34,268 bases of DNA from the NCBI GenBank assembly GCA_021648195.1, contig JAKITG010000003.1:1-34268 (forward strand), read 5' to 3'. Of this stretch, positions 9,763-18,493 are shown one piece after another (position 1 is the first letter of the stretch; the number at the start of each line of letters is the position of its first letter). The notes beneath the pieces were generated by a model. The model saw nothing but the letters and a program-made list of their open reading frames with translations. It was not told the DNA's origin and did no database searches. This DNA comes from Flavobacteriaceae bacterium (GTDB lineage Bacteria > Bacteroidota > Bacteroidia > Flavobacteriales > Flavobacteriaceae). Both the position numbers and the translations under genes were made by a program.

Positions 9763-10905
9763 CTAATCTCTTAAAATTGCTCTAGAAATTATTATTTTTT
9801 GAATTTCAGAGGTACCTTCATAAATTTGGGTAATTTTTGCATCACGCATCATTCGCTCTACATGATATTCTTTAACAAAACCATATCCGCCATGAATTTG
9901 AACAGCTTCTACGGTTGTTCGCATAGCCATTTCAGCAGCATATAATTTTGCCATTGCACTTGACAAAGTATAACTATTATGTTGATCTTTATCCCAAGCT
10001 GCTTTTAAACAAAGTAGCCTTGCAACTTCAATATCTGTAGCCATATCTGCAAGTTTGAATGCTATTGCTTGATGTTTACTTATTTCTTTACCAAAAGCCT
10101 TGCGTTCTTTAGAGTATTTCAATGCCAATTCATAAGCTCCCGAAGCTATTCCTAAAGCTTGAGCAGCTATTCCTATTCTTCCTCCTGAAAGTGTTTTCAT
10201 GGCAAATGAAAATCCGACACCGTCTTTTCCTATTCTATTTTCTTTGGGAACTTTTACATCTGTAAACATTAATGAGTGTGTATCAGAACCTCGAATACCT
10301 AATTTATTTTCTTTAGGTCCAACAACAAAACCATCTGCTCCTTTTTCAACAATAAAAACATTAATTCCATGTGAACCTTTTTCAGGGTATGTTTGTCCAA
10401 ACACCAAATAAATACTTGCATTGCTACCATTAGTTATCCAGTTTTTTGTTCCGTTAATTAGATAATGATCTCCTTTATCAACAGCGGTGGTACGCTGTGA
10501 AGTTGCGTCACTTCCTGCTTCAGGTTCACTTAAACAAAATGCACCTATCACTTCTCCTTTGGCTAATGGAACTAGATATTTTTGTTTTTGCTCTTCCGTA
10601 CCATAAGTTTCTAACCCCCAACAAACTAATGAATTATTAACTGACATCACTACAGATGCAGAAGCATCAACTTTTGAAATTTCTTCCATTGCCAAAACAT
10701 AAGAAACCGTATCCATTCCTCCACCTCCATATTTTGGATCAACCATCATTCCTAAAAAACCTAATTCTGCCATTTTTTTTACCTGCTCATGTGGAAATTC
10801 TTGCTTTTCATCACGCTCAATTACTCCTGGCAATAGTTCACTTTTCGCAAAATCTCTAGCTGCATCTCTAATCATTAATTGTTCTTCTGTGAATGTAAAT
10901 TCCAT
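9763..10905 (-). CDS. Acyl-CoA dehydrogenase
   Basis: 380 aa; canonical motifs GAFCLSEPEAGSDA, NGTKNWITNG, and C-terminal RMMRDAKITQIYEGTSEIQ. Confidence 0.95.
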   Translation of the reverse strand: MEFTFTEEQLMIRDAARDFAKSELLPGVIERDEKQEFPHEQVKKMAELGFLGMMVDPKYGGGGMDTVSYVLAMEEISKVDASASVVMSVNNSLVCWGLETYGTEEQKQKYLVPLAKGEVIGAFCLSEPEAGSDATSQRTTAVDKGDHYLINGTKNWITNGSNASIYLVFGQTYPEKGSHGINVFIVEKGADGFVVGPKENKLGIRGSDTHSLMFTDVKVPKENRIGKDGVGFSFAMKTLSGGRIGIAAQALGIASGAYELALKYSKERKAFGKEISKHQAIAFKLADMATDIEVARLLCLKAAWDKDQHNSYTLSSAMAKLYAAEMAMRTTVEAVQIHGGYGFVKEYHVERMMRDAKITQIYEGTSEIQKIIISRAILRD

Positions 10906-11177
10906 AATTTTTATTTTTATTTGAGTTGCTCCAAATATACTAAATATATTTATGGGTTTATTAAATTTTAAAAATGAGAAACCACACCTTATATAGTCAA
11001 ATTATGAACAAGAAATAAAGGAATATTTAATGATGCTTTTTAGTTATTAAAAAAACTTATAACTTACACCCCTGTAAAACAAGTTTTTTGTTTTTGTAAA
11101 ATAACACTTAGAGTTAATCTTCAATGTTGAATAAAATATTGTATTTATCAATTTAATTTTTTATAATAATAATAATA

Positions 11178-12542
11178 ATGGGAACATTAATAATAATCGT
11201 TTTTGTAGTTGGGTATTTAGCGATAACCCTTGAACATAACATAAAACTGGATAAATTAATTCCAGCATTAGCCATGATGGCAATACTTTGGGCTTTGGTA
11301 GCTTTAGGAATTGATAATTTTCCTAATTGGTTCGACTCAGGTCAACATAAACTAATTGATGGATTTGCAAGTTTCACATCAGAAGAAAAGCATCATTTAT
11401 TAGATGAGACATTATTACATCATCTAGGAAAAACCGCAGAAATTTTATTTTTCCTATTAGGCGCCATGACTATTGTTGAAATTATTGATTATTTCGACGG
11501 ATTTTCAACATTTAAGAATTATATAAAAACTAAAAATAAGAAAAAATTATTATGGATTTTTGCTTTTTTAGCATTCATCCTTTCTGCTATAATTGATAAC
11601 CTTACAGCGACTATCGTGTTGATAACGATTCTTCAAAAAATAATAGGTGATAAAAATACAAGGTTATGGTTTGCTGGTTTGATCATTATTTCAGCAAATG
11701 CTGGTGGAGCATGGTCTCCAATTGGTGATGTTACAACAACTATGCTTTGGATTGGAAATAAAGTAACAACAGTAATGTTAATTAAGTACTTAATTATACC
11801 TTCTTTATTATGCATGATAGTACCCGTATTTATAGCTTCTTTTTTAAGTCCGTTTCAAGGTGAAATTGAGACAATAGAAGACAAGAAAGGTGCTACTAGT
11901 AAATATGGATCAACGATGTTATATATTGGTTTAATTGCCATAGTTTTTGTACCATTTTTTAAAACAACAACACATTTACCACCTTATGTAGGCATGATGC
12001 TTTCTTTAGCAGTTGTAGGTATTTTTGCAGAATTATATAGCCGATCTGAATTTAGCATCTCTCATGCTATTGATGTAGAGGGCGATGACTCAGCAGGACA
12101 TCACAGTCCAGTACATGCCTCTCTATCAAAAATTGAGATGCCAAGTGTTTTATTTTTCTTCGGAATTTTAATGGCAGTAGCAGCATTAGAATCTTTAGGT
12201 ATGTTATTTATAGGAGCTGAATCACTAAAAACAATTATACCAAATACAGATGTTGTTGTTATGTTATTGGGTCTTGGCTCAGCAGTGGTTGACAATGTTC
12301 CTTTGGTTGCGGCAAGTATGGGCATGTTTCAAGAACCTATAGACAGTCCTTTATGGCATTTTGTTGCTTTTTCTGCTGGTACAGGTGGAAGTATGTTAAT
12401 CATCGGTTCTGCAGCAGGAGTAGTTGCTATGGGAATGGAAAAAATTAATTTCTTTTGGTATTTTAAAAACATTGCATGGTTAGCCGCAATTGGCTTTGTA
12501 ATAGGCTCTATAGCCTTTTTAGGAGTGAGAGCAATTTTGTAA
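11178..12542 (+). CDS. nhaD: NhaD-type Na+/H+ antiporter
   Basis: 454 aa polytopic protein; motifs AIIDNLTATIVLITIL, NAGGAWSPIGDVTTTMLWI, VVDNVPLVAASMGM typical of NhaD. Confidence 0.9.
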   Translation: MGTLIIIVFVVGYLAITLEHNIKLDKLIPALAMMAILWALVALGIDNFPNWFDSGQHKLIDGFASFTSEEKHHLLDETLLHHLGKTAEILFFLLGAMTIVEIIDYFDGFSTFKNYIKTKNKKKLLWIFAFLAFILSAIIDNLTATIVLITILQKIIGDKNTRLWFAGLIIISANAGGAWSPIGDVTTTMLWIGNKVTTVMLIKYLIIPSLLCMIVPVFIASFLSPFQGEIETIEDKKGATSKYGSTMLYIGLIAIVFVPFFKTTTHLPPYVGMMLSLAVVGIFAELYSRSEFSISHAIDVEGDDSAGHHSPVHASLSKIEMPSVLFFFGILMAVAALESLGMLFIGAESLKTIIPNTDVVVMLLGLGSAVVDNVPLVAASMGMFQEPIDSPLWHFVAFSAGTGGSMLIIGSAAGVVAMGMEKINFFWYFKNIAWLAAIGFVIGSIAFLGVRAIL

Positions 12543-12614
12543 AAAAATTTAACAAAATAGAAACAATTTTAAATAATAAAAATCGTTAAAAATTAACACC
12601 CTTAATTATAAAAT

Positions 12615-13316
12615 ATGTCTTTATTTACTCAACAAGATTCCAATATAAATTCCGATGGTTTAGAAGAAATAGTTTCCGAAGAGAAAACTTTATCAATCTA
12701 TAATTTAGTAATGGATGGAGGTATTGGAGGTCAAATTATTGTAGCTTTATTATTTATATTACTTTTAATTGCCCTATATATTTATTTTGAAAGATTTTTA
12801 GCTATCAAGGCTGCTTCAAAAATCGATAAAAATTACATGAACCAAATAAGGGATAATATTCTCAATGGAAATTTAGATGCCGCAAGAATTTTAAGTCAAA
12901 ATAACACATCACCAGTAGCAAGGCTAATTGAAAAAGGTATTTCCAGAATTGGCAAACCGCTAGATGACATCAATACTGCTATTGAAAATGCAGGAAAACT
13001 TGAAATTTATAAGCTTGAAAAAAATGTTAGCATTTTAGCAACTGTTGCTGGAGCAGCACCAATGATTGGATTTTTAGGAACCGTAATAGGTATGATTCTT
13101 GCAATACACGAAATAGCAAATGCAGGTGGTCAAATAGATATAAAATTATTATCAGATGGTTTATATACCGCAATGACTACAACTGTAGCTGGATTGATTG
13201 TTGGAATTATAGCTTATATAGCCTACAACCATTTAATTGTAAGAACAAATAAAGTTGTTTATCAAATGGAAGCCCATTCAATTGAGTTTTTAGACTTGCT
13301 AAATGAGCCTACATAA
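12615..13316 (+). CDS. exbB: MotA/TolQ/ExbB proton channel family protein
   Basis: 233 aa; three TMs with the signature AGAAPMIGFLGTVIGMI...LSDGLYTAMTTTVAGLIVGI; followed by exbD and tonB. Confidence 0.93.
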   Translation: MSLFTQQDSNINSDGLEEIVSEEKTLSIYNLVMDGGIGGQIIVALLFILLLIALYIYFERFLAIKAASKIDKNYMNQIRDNILNGNLDAARILSQNNTSPVARLIEKGISRIGKPLDDINTAIENAGKLEIYKLEKNVSILATVAGAAPMIGFLGTVIGMILAIHEIANAGGQIDIKLLSDGLYTAMTTTVAGLIVGIIAYIAYNHLIVRTNKVVYQMEAHSIEFLDLLNEPT

Positions 13317-13334
13317 TTTAGAAAATATCATTAA

Positions 13335-13727
13335 ATGAATATTAGAGGAAGAAATAAAATAAATCCAGATTTCAATATGTCGTCTATGACAGATATTGTT
13401 TTCTTATTATTGATATTTTTTATGCTTACATCAACTTTAGTAACTGTAAATGCATTAGATATTGTTTTACCCAAAGCACAAGGAAAAACAGAAAGTAAAA
13501 AATCTACTGCCGTAAGTATTACAAAAAAGTTAGAATTTTATATTGATAGGAAAAAAGTTAAAGAAAGTGAAATTGAGCAGTATTTATTAAAAAATATAGC
13601 AACTGAAGAAAACCCCACTATTGTTTTAAGAGCTGAAATAGGAGTTCCTATTGAAAAGGCGGTTAAAATATTAGACATTGCAAATCGAAATAAAATAAAA
13701 GTAATTTTAGCTGTTCAACCAAATTAA
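13335..13727 (+). CDS. exbD: Biopolymer transporter ExbD/TolR
   Basis: 130 aa; MSSMTDIVFLLLIFFMLTSTLV N-terminal TM with conserved Asp. Confidence 0.93.
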   Translation: MNIRGRNKINPDFNMSSMTDIVFLLLIFFMLTSTLVTVNALDIVLPKAQGKTESKKSTAVSITKKLEFYIDRKKVKESEIEQYLLKNIATEENPTIVLRAEIGVPIEKAVKILDIANRNKIKVILAVQPN

Positions 13728-13739
13728 CTTACAATCAAA

Positions 13740-14669
13740 ATGGCATATTTCGACACCATACATAAAAAGAAATCAGCAACCTTAACGGCAATTATTGCCC
13801 TACTTATTTTGTTTTTGATTTTTAATTTTGGAATGAAATATCTTGACCCTCCTGAAGAATTTGGCATTGCAGTAAATTTTGGAACTACCGATTTTGGTAG
13901 CGGAGATGTTCAACCAACAGAAGCTTTAAAACCTGCTGAACAAGAACCCGAAACTGAACTTATTGAAGAACTAGAAGATGTAGAAGAAGAAATTGTACAA
14001 GAACAACCAGAAGAAATTTCTAAACCAATAACTCAAGCCACCGAAAATGTTATTACTCAAAATAACGAAGAAGCTATTGCAATAAAAAAACAAAAAGAAG
14101 CCAAAAGAAGAGAAGATTTAAGAAAGAAAAATGAGGCTGATAAAAAAGCTGCTATAGAAAGGGAAAAAGCTACAAAAAAAAGAAAGAAAATCGAAGCTGA
14201 AAAAAGAAAAGCTAAAAAAGAAAGACAAGAAAAAGCTGCCAAAAGAAAAAAATTAGATGCGCTATTAGGAGGAATTGGCAATGGAAATGGAAAAGCAAAT
14301 GGTGGCGAAGGAAATGACAATAAAGCGGGAGATAAAGGAAAGGTAACTGGCGACCCAAATGCAAGTGGTTATTATGGAAGTGGTGGTGGTGGAAGCGGAG
14401 GAAACTATCGTTTAGGCAATCGAAAAGCACTAACTAAACCAAAACCTACTTACGATTGCAATGAAGAAGGGAAAGTTTATGTAAGTATTTCAGTAGACAA
14501 ATCTGGAAGAGTAATAGCAGCACAGCCTGGGGTTAAAGGAACTACCAACTCTGCATCATGTTTATTAAGACGCGCTAGAGAAGCAGCTTTAAAAACCAAA
14601 TTTAATTCTGACAATAAAGCACCTTCCAAACAAGTAGGAACAATAATTTATAATTTTTCTTTAAACTAG
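13740..14669 (+). CDS. tonB: TonB-like energy transducer
   Basis: 309 aa; one N-terminal TM, Glu/Lys-rich linker, Gly-rich segment and a C-terminal TonB-like domain; in an operon with exbB/exbD. Confidence 0.85.
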   Translation: MAYFDTIHKKKSATLTAIIALLILFLIFNFGMKYLDPPEEFGIAVNFGTTDFGSGDVQPTEALKPAEQEPETELIEELEDVEEEIVQEQPEEISKPITQATENVITQNNEEAIAIKKQKEAKRREDLRKKNEADKKAAIEREKATKKRKKIEAEKRKAKKERQEKAAKRKKLDALLGGIGNGNGKANGGEGNDNKAGDKGKVTGDPNASGYYGSGGGGSGGNYRLGNRKALTKPKPTYDCNEEGKVYVSISVDKSGRVIAAQPGVKGTTNSASCLLRRAREAALKTKFNSDNKAPSKQVGTIIYNFSLN

Positions 14670-14678
14670 TAACTAGTT

Positions 14679-15899
14679 TTGAACTACAAAGAGACATTAG
14701 ATTGGATGTTTACCAAACTTCCAATGTATCAGCGACAAGGAACTATAGCTTTTAAAAAAGACCTAACCAATATTCTTTCCCTTTCTAAACAACTAGGTTT
14801 TCCTGAAAAAAAGTTCACATCAATTCATGTAGCAGGAACTAATGGAAAAGGTTCTACCAGTCATATGCTTGCTTCAGTTATACAAGAATCGAGTTATAAA
14901 GTAGGTTTATATACCTCTCCTCATTTAAAAGATTTTAGAGAGCGAATCAAAGTAAATGGCGTCTCCATTTCTGAACAAAATGTTATTGATTTTATTAAAA
15001 AAAATAATACTTTTTTAGAGCAACAAAAACTCTCTTTTTTTGAAATGACAGTGGGTATGGCATTTGAATTTTTTGCTAATCAAAAAGTTGATATTGCCAT
15101 TATTGAAGTTGGTTTAGGAGGCAGGCTAGATTCAACCAATATAATTACCCCATTAGTTTCTGTAATTACAAATATAGGCTTAGATCATACTCAGTTTTTA
15201 GGCGAGACTCTACCTGAAATTGCTTTTGAAAAAGCAGGAATTATCAAACCTAATATTCCAGTAGTTATTGGAGAGAAACAAGAAAATATTGTTTCTGTTT
15301 TTAAAAAAATTGCATCAAAAAATAATGCTCCAATTTACTTTGCTTATGAATTGGTTTCAAATAAATATACCTCTGATTTATTAGGAGATTATCAAATAAA
15401 AAATATAAAAACAACTGTACAAACATTACATTTACTTGCTGAAAAAAAATTTAATATTTCTGATAAAGAAATAAGAAATGGCTTAAAAAATATAGTTAAA
15501 AATACAGGGCTGAAAGGTCGGTGGCAGGTGTTAAATAAACACCCAAAAGCTGTATGTGATACAGCGCATAATAAAGAGGGCTTAACCATTGTTATGAATC
15601 AGTTGAAAAATGAAAAATATCAAAATTTACATATTATTTTAGGAGTAGTTAATGATAAGAATTTAGACTCACTTTTATCTTTATTTCCAAAAAATGCTAG
15701 TTATTATTTTTGCAAACCAAATATTCCAAGAGGTTTAAATACTGAAATTTTAAAACAAGAAGCCTCAAAATTCGAGTTATATGGAAAGGTTTTTGATTCT
15801 GTTAACCAAGCTTATCAAAAAGCTTTAAGCCTTGCCAATAATAATGATTTTATCTATATAGGAGGAAGTACATTTGTTGTAGCTGAATTACCGCTATAA
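14679..15899 (+). CDS. folC: Bifunctional folylpolyglutamate synthase / dihydrofolate synthase
   Basis: 406 aa, TTG start; HVAGTNGKGSTSHMLASV P-loop, YTSPHLKDFRERI, GLGGRLDSTN motifs of FolC. Confidence 0.93.
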   Translation: MNYKETLDWMFTKLPMYQRQGTIAFKKDLTNILSLSKQLGFPEKKFTSIHVAGTNGKGSTSHMLASVIQESSYKVGLYTSPHLKDFRERIKVNGVSISEQNVIDFIKKNNTFLEQQKLSFFEMTVGMAFEFFANQKVDIAIIEVGLGGRLDSTNIITPLVSVITNIGLDHTQFLGETLPEIAFEKAGIIKPNIPVVIGEKQENIVSVFKKIASKNNAPIYFAYELVSNKYTSDLLGDYQIKNIKTTVQTLHLLAEKKFNISDKEIRNGLKNIVKNTGLKGRWQVLNKHPKAVCDTAHNKEGLTIVMNQLKNEKYQNLHIILGVVNDKNLDSLLSLFPKNASYYFCKPNIPRGLNTEILKQEASKFELYGKVFDSVNQAYQKALSLANNNDFIYIGGSTFVVAELPL

Positions 15900-16078
15900 A
15901 CAATCTACATTTTGCTTTTCTAATCAAATGATATAAAAATTTACATATTTGTTCTAGATTTTATTTAACAATTTAGAGTGTAATTTTAAAAACACCCTCA
16001 TTATCAAAAGAATAACATCTACTACTAACTAAAAGCTTTACTTATATTATTTGAGTGAAGTTTTTTTATATAAAAATG

Positions 16079-16109
16079 TTTGCTAGTATAAAAAACTCAT
16101 TTATATTTG
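16079..16109 (+). promoter_or_regulatory. Bacteroidota-type promoter for tRNA-Val (-33 TTTG, 19-bp spacer, -7 TATATTTG)
   Basis: TTTG at 16079-16082 and TATATTTG at 16102-16109, matching the TTTG/TAnnTTTG consensus, 12 bp upstream of the tRNA. Confidence 0.65.
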
Positions 16110-16121
16110 CACCTCAATTTA

Positions 16122-16196
16122 GGGCAATTAGCTCAGTTGGTTCAGAGCATCTCGTTTACACCGAGAGGGTCGGGGGTTCGAATCCCTCATTGCCCA
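16122..16196 (+). tRNA. tRNA-Val (anticodon TAC)
   Basis: Cloverleaf: acceptor GGGCAAT/ATTGCCC, D-arm GCTC/GAGC, anticodon stem TCTCG/CGAGA with loop TTTACAC, T-arm GGGTTCGAATCCC; discriminator A, CCA not encoded. Confidence 0.95.
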
Positions 16197-16203
16197 CAAC
16201 AAA

Positions 16204-16235
16204 AAAAAAATCTACACGAGAGTGTAGATTTTTTT
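16204..16235 (+). terminator. Rho-independent terminator after tRNA-Val
   Basis: Stem AAAAAAATCTACAC / GTGTAGATTTTTTT with loop GAGA and a T-run immediately downstream of the tRNA. Confidence 0.85.
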
Positions 16236-16460
16236 ATTTCTAAAAAAATCTGAAAGCTTGCTTTTATAATTTTTCATTTACAGAAGTGATCTTACTAGAA
16301 ATCAACACAGTTAATCCTTAAAAAAAAGTTTACTTTGTAAAGTTATGAAGAATAAAAAGTAGAGTTACTAAATGTAACTTAACCTTTAAAATGCAAACTT
16401 AAGAAGTACATAGTTTTAACTTTATTTGAGATTAATAAATGAATAAAGCAATCTTCCTTA

Positions 16461-16663
16461 ATTGATAATTTTTTATAAATATACCCAAACCATTTAGTTT
16501 TTTGGGAAATTTAACGAATATTATTTTTTTCTTTAACAAGGCAAAAAATTCTATCATAGCCGTAGCTATGATAGAATTTTTTAACGCAGTTAAAGGGAGA
16601 AAGAACGAGTTAAAAAACCAAAAAACTATGTGGTTTGAGTATATGCCCAACTTTTATAACTGA
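16461..16663. repeat. Long imperfect palindrome with an 18-bp perfect central hairpin
   Basis: Centre AAAAAATTCTATCATAGC (16543-16560) - CGTA - GCTATGATAGAATTTTTT (16565-16582); outer arms ATATACCCAAACCATTTAGTTTTTTGG versus reverse-complemented ATATACTCAAACCACATAGTTTTTTGG (24/27 identical). Confidence 0.75.
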
Positions 16664-16831
16664 CCTTTTTAGGTCTATCATAAAACGAAATCGAAAGGCT
16701 CAATCCTAAAATTTATTCAATCTAATCCTTCAAATTCAAACTTCAAACTCTTATAAACCTTTAAAAATCTATGAATTCCAATGTTTTTATATGCAACTAT
16801 ATGTAACAGCCCTAAACTCCAAACAATCTTT

Positions 16832-17686
16832 TCAATCAAAATGCGCTCCAATAAACGCAGTTAATTTTAAATTAGTATCAATAGCATTTACGGCTGTAAA
16901 AGCATGACCCTCACCTTCATAAAGCGTAAATTCATTTACAACACCCAAAGCGTCTAATTTCGCACTCATGTCAACGCCTTGCGAAGTTGGTATTAAATGA
17001 TCTTGATCTCCATAAAATAAGATGCTTGGTGGCGCAGCTGCTGTAACAACATGATACGGGCTCATATCTTCATAAGGTTTAGGGTTGCTACTATCGTAGA
17101 CAAGTCCAAAAAGCGCTCCAAGACTTATAAAACTAGGATGCGTAATATAATTTGGATCTGTAAAATTTGTAGGACCAACAATACTACAAACCATTTCAAC
17201 ATTGCTAGAAGTGTCATAAGCATAAGAATACAACATCGATAAATGCGCTCCTGCACTCACGCCAATAAACCCATAATCATCATCAATTTGATATATTTTT
17301 GTATTTTCTAAATCTGTTATAATACTTTCAATATCGTTAATTTGCATAGGAAGTGGAGGATTTCCAAGACCTGCCAATTGGTAATTTATATTTACAATAG
17401 CATGCTCTGGAAAGCGTTGTTTTAATGCATCAACCATAAAATTCATATCGCTTTTATCGCCACCTATCCAAGAACCGCCGTGAACCAACACAAAAACTTT
17501 TGTAGTTTCTTTAGTTCTTCCATAAGGTAAGTAAATGTCGTATTTTTGTTGCGGACTATCTCCATAAGAAACGTTTAAAAACTGAGTTGCTTCTAAAGGT
17601 AAAACATCTTCAATTTCGTCTTTACAAGAAGAAATAAAAAGAATTAAAAATGTATAGATAAAGAATTTATTATATTGATGTTTCAT
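16832..17686 (-). CDS. Alpha/beta hydrolase (carboxylesterase/BD-FAE-like) lipoprotein
   Basis: GVSAGAH nucleophile elbow, HGGSW oxyanion motif, GDQDHLIP and EGEGHAF C-terminal catalytic residues. Internal ATG at 17686 (MKHQYNKFFIYTFLILFISSCKD) gives a lipoprotein signal, so it is preferred to the ORF start at 17746. Confidence 0.85.
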   Translation of the reverse strand: MKHQYNKFFIYTFLILFISSCKDEIEDVLPLEATQFLNVSYGDSPQQKYDIYLPYGRTKETTKVFVLVHGGSWIGGDKSDMNFMVDALKQRFPEHAIVNINYQLAGLGNPPLPMQINDIESIITDLENTKIYQIDDDYGFIGVSAGAHLSMLYSYAYDTSSNVEMVCSIVGPTNFTDPNYITHPSFISLGALFGLVYDSSNPKPYEDMSPYHVVTAAAPPSILFYGDQDHLIPTSQGVDMSAKLDALGVVNEFTLYEGEGHAFTAVNAIDTNLKLTAFIGAHFD

Positions 17687-17882
17687 AAAAAAAATATTTC
17701 TCAACAAACCTAACTTAAAAATGGCATAATTAGTGAAAATGTACAAAGAAAATCAAAATCAAATTGATAAGGTGGTTACTGTTTTTAGAAAAGGTGGTTT
17801 ACCTATTTTCTTAGCTCTTTAATAAAACTTGCTAATCCTCTCATTATATGCTTTTAGCTAAATTTAACCCAAAAATTATTCA

Positions 17883-17925
17883 ACAAAAATAAAGGGACTT
17901 GAATAAGTTCAAATCCCTAAATAAT
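17883..17925. terminator. Possible hairpin terminator for the 112-aa ORF
   Basis: AGGGAcTTGAA taag TTCAAaTCCCT stem with one internal mismatch, flanked by A/T runs; downstream of the minus-strand ORF. Confidence 0.4.
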
Positions 17926-17969
17926 AATTAAGATTAATTTTGAGTAAAATTTTGAATATCTTAATACAA

Positions 17970-18308
17970 CTAAAAACTATTTAACAAATATGCTTTCCAA
18001 CTACGTTTTATTTCTTTCTCTGGCTTATTTTCGACCATATTTAGGGAGTGTAAATACACCTTTCCATTGGTATTTATTTTCGCTCTTACACATCTCTTTC
18101 TTTGATTTGAGATGCCAAAAGCTTCAAAATCTCTTGAACTACAATTGTCAACAACAATAAAATTTCTTCCTCTTAATTCATCAACAACCTGATTTACAGT
18201 GCTATAATCTTCATCAATAAAAGTAATATCAATAACTTCACCATTATCATTACTATTTAAGTAATTCAATATTTTATTTTCCAATTTCATAGCGCAGGGG
18301 TATTTCAT
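17970..18308 (-). CDS. Hypothetical protein
   Basis: 112 aa ORF with plausible coding composition; an internal ATG (MKLENKILNYL) is an alternative start. Family not recognised. Confidence 0.5.
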   Translation of the reverse strand: MKYPCAMKLENKILNYLNSNDNGEVIDITFIDEDYSTVNQVVDELRGRNFIVVDNCSSRDFEAFGISNQRKRCVRAKINTNGKVYLHSLNMVENKPEKEIKRSWKAYLLNSF

Positions 18309-18493
18309 TAAAAAGATACATCTTTTACAAATAGGTTGCGTATAAATAAAGAAAATTATTGGCTTTGAAATTTTATAAGGAACACTTTCTGTTTTCGGGT
18401 AGGTATTTTATAATTTAAGTTAGACGTAAAGCTAATATTTAATTACGAAATCATTTCAATTTTTATTGTCTTTTATATTTTTCGTATCATTAC

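Noticed and set aside
14057-14430. Minus-strand ORFs inside tonB
   Set aside because: Antisense of a Lys/Glu/Gly-rich linker, giving Phe/Ser/His-rich artefacts.
16055-16243. 62-aa ORF across the tRNA-Val gene
   Set aside because: Translation of tRNA sequence (AISSVGSEHLVYTERVGGSNPSLPT is a classic tRNA artefact).
16432-16650. 72-aa ORF within the palindrome
   Set aside because: Lies inside the inverted repeat; no protein-like features.
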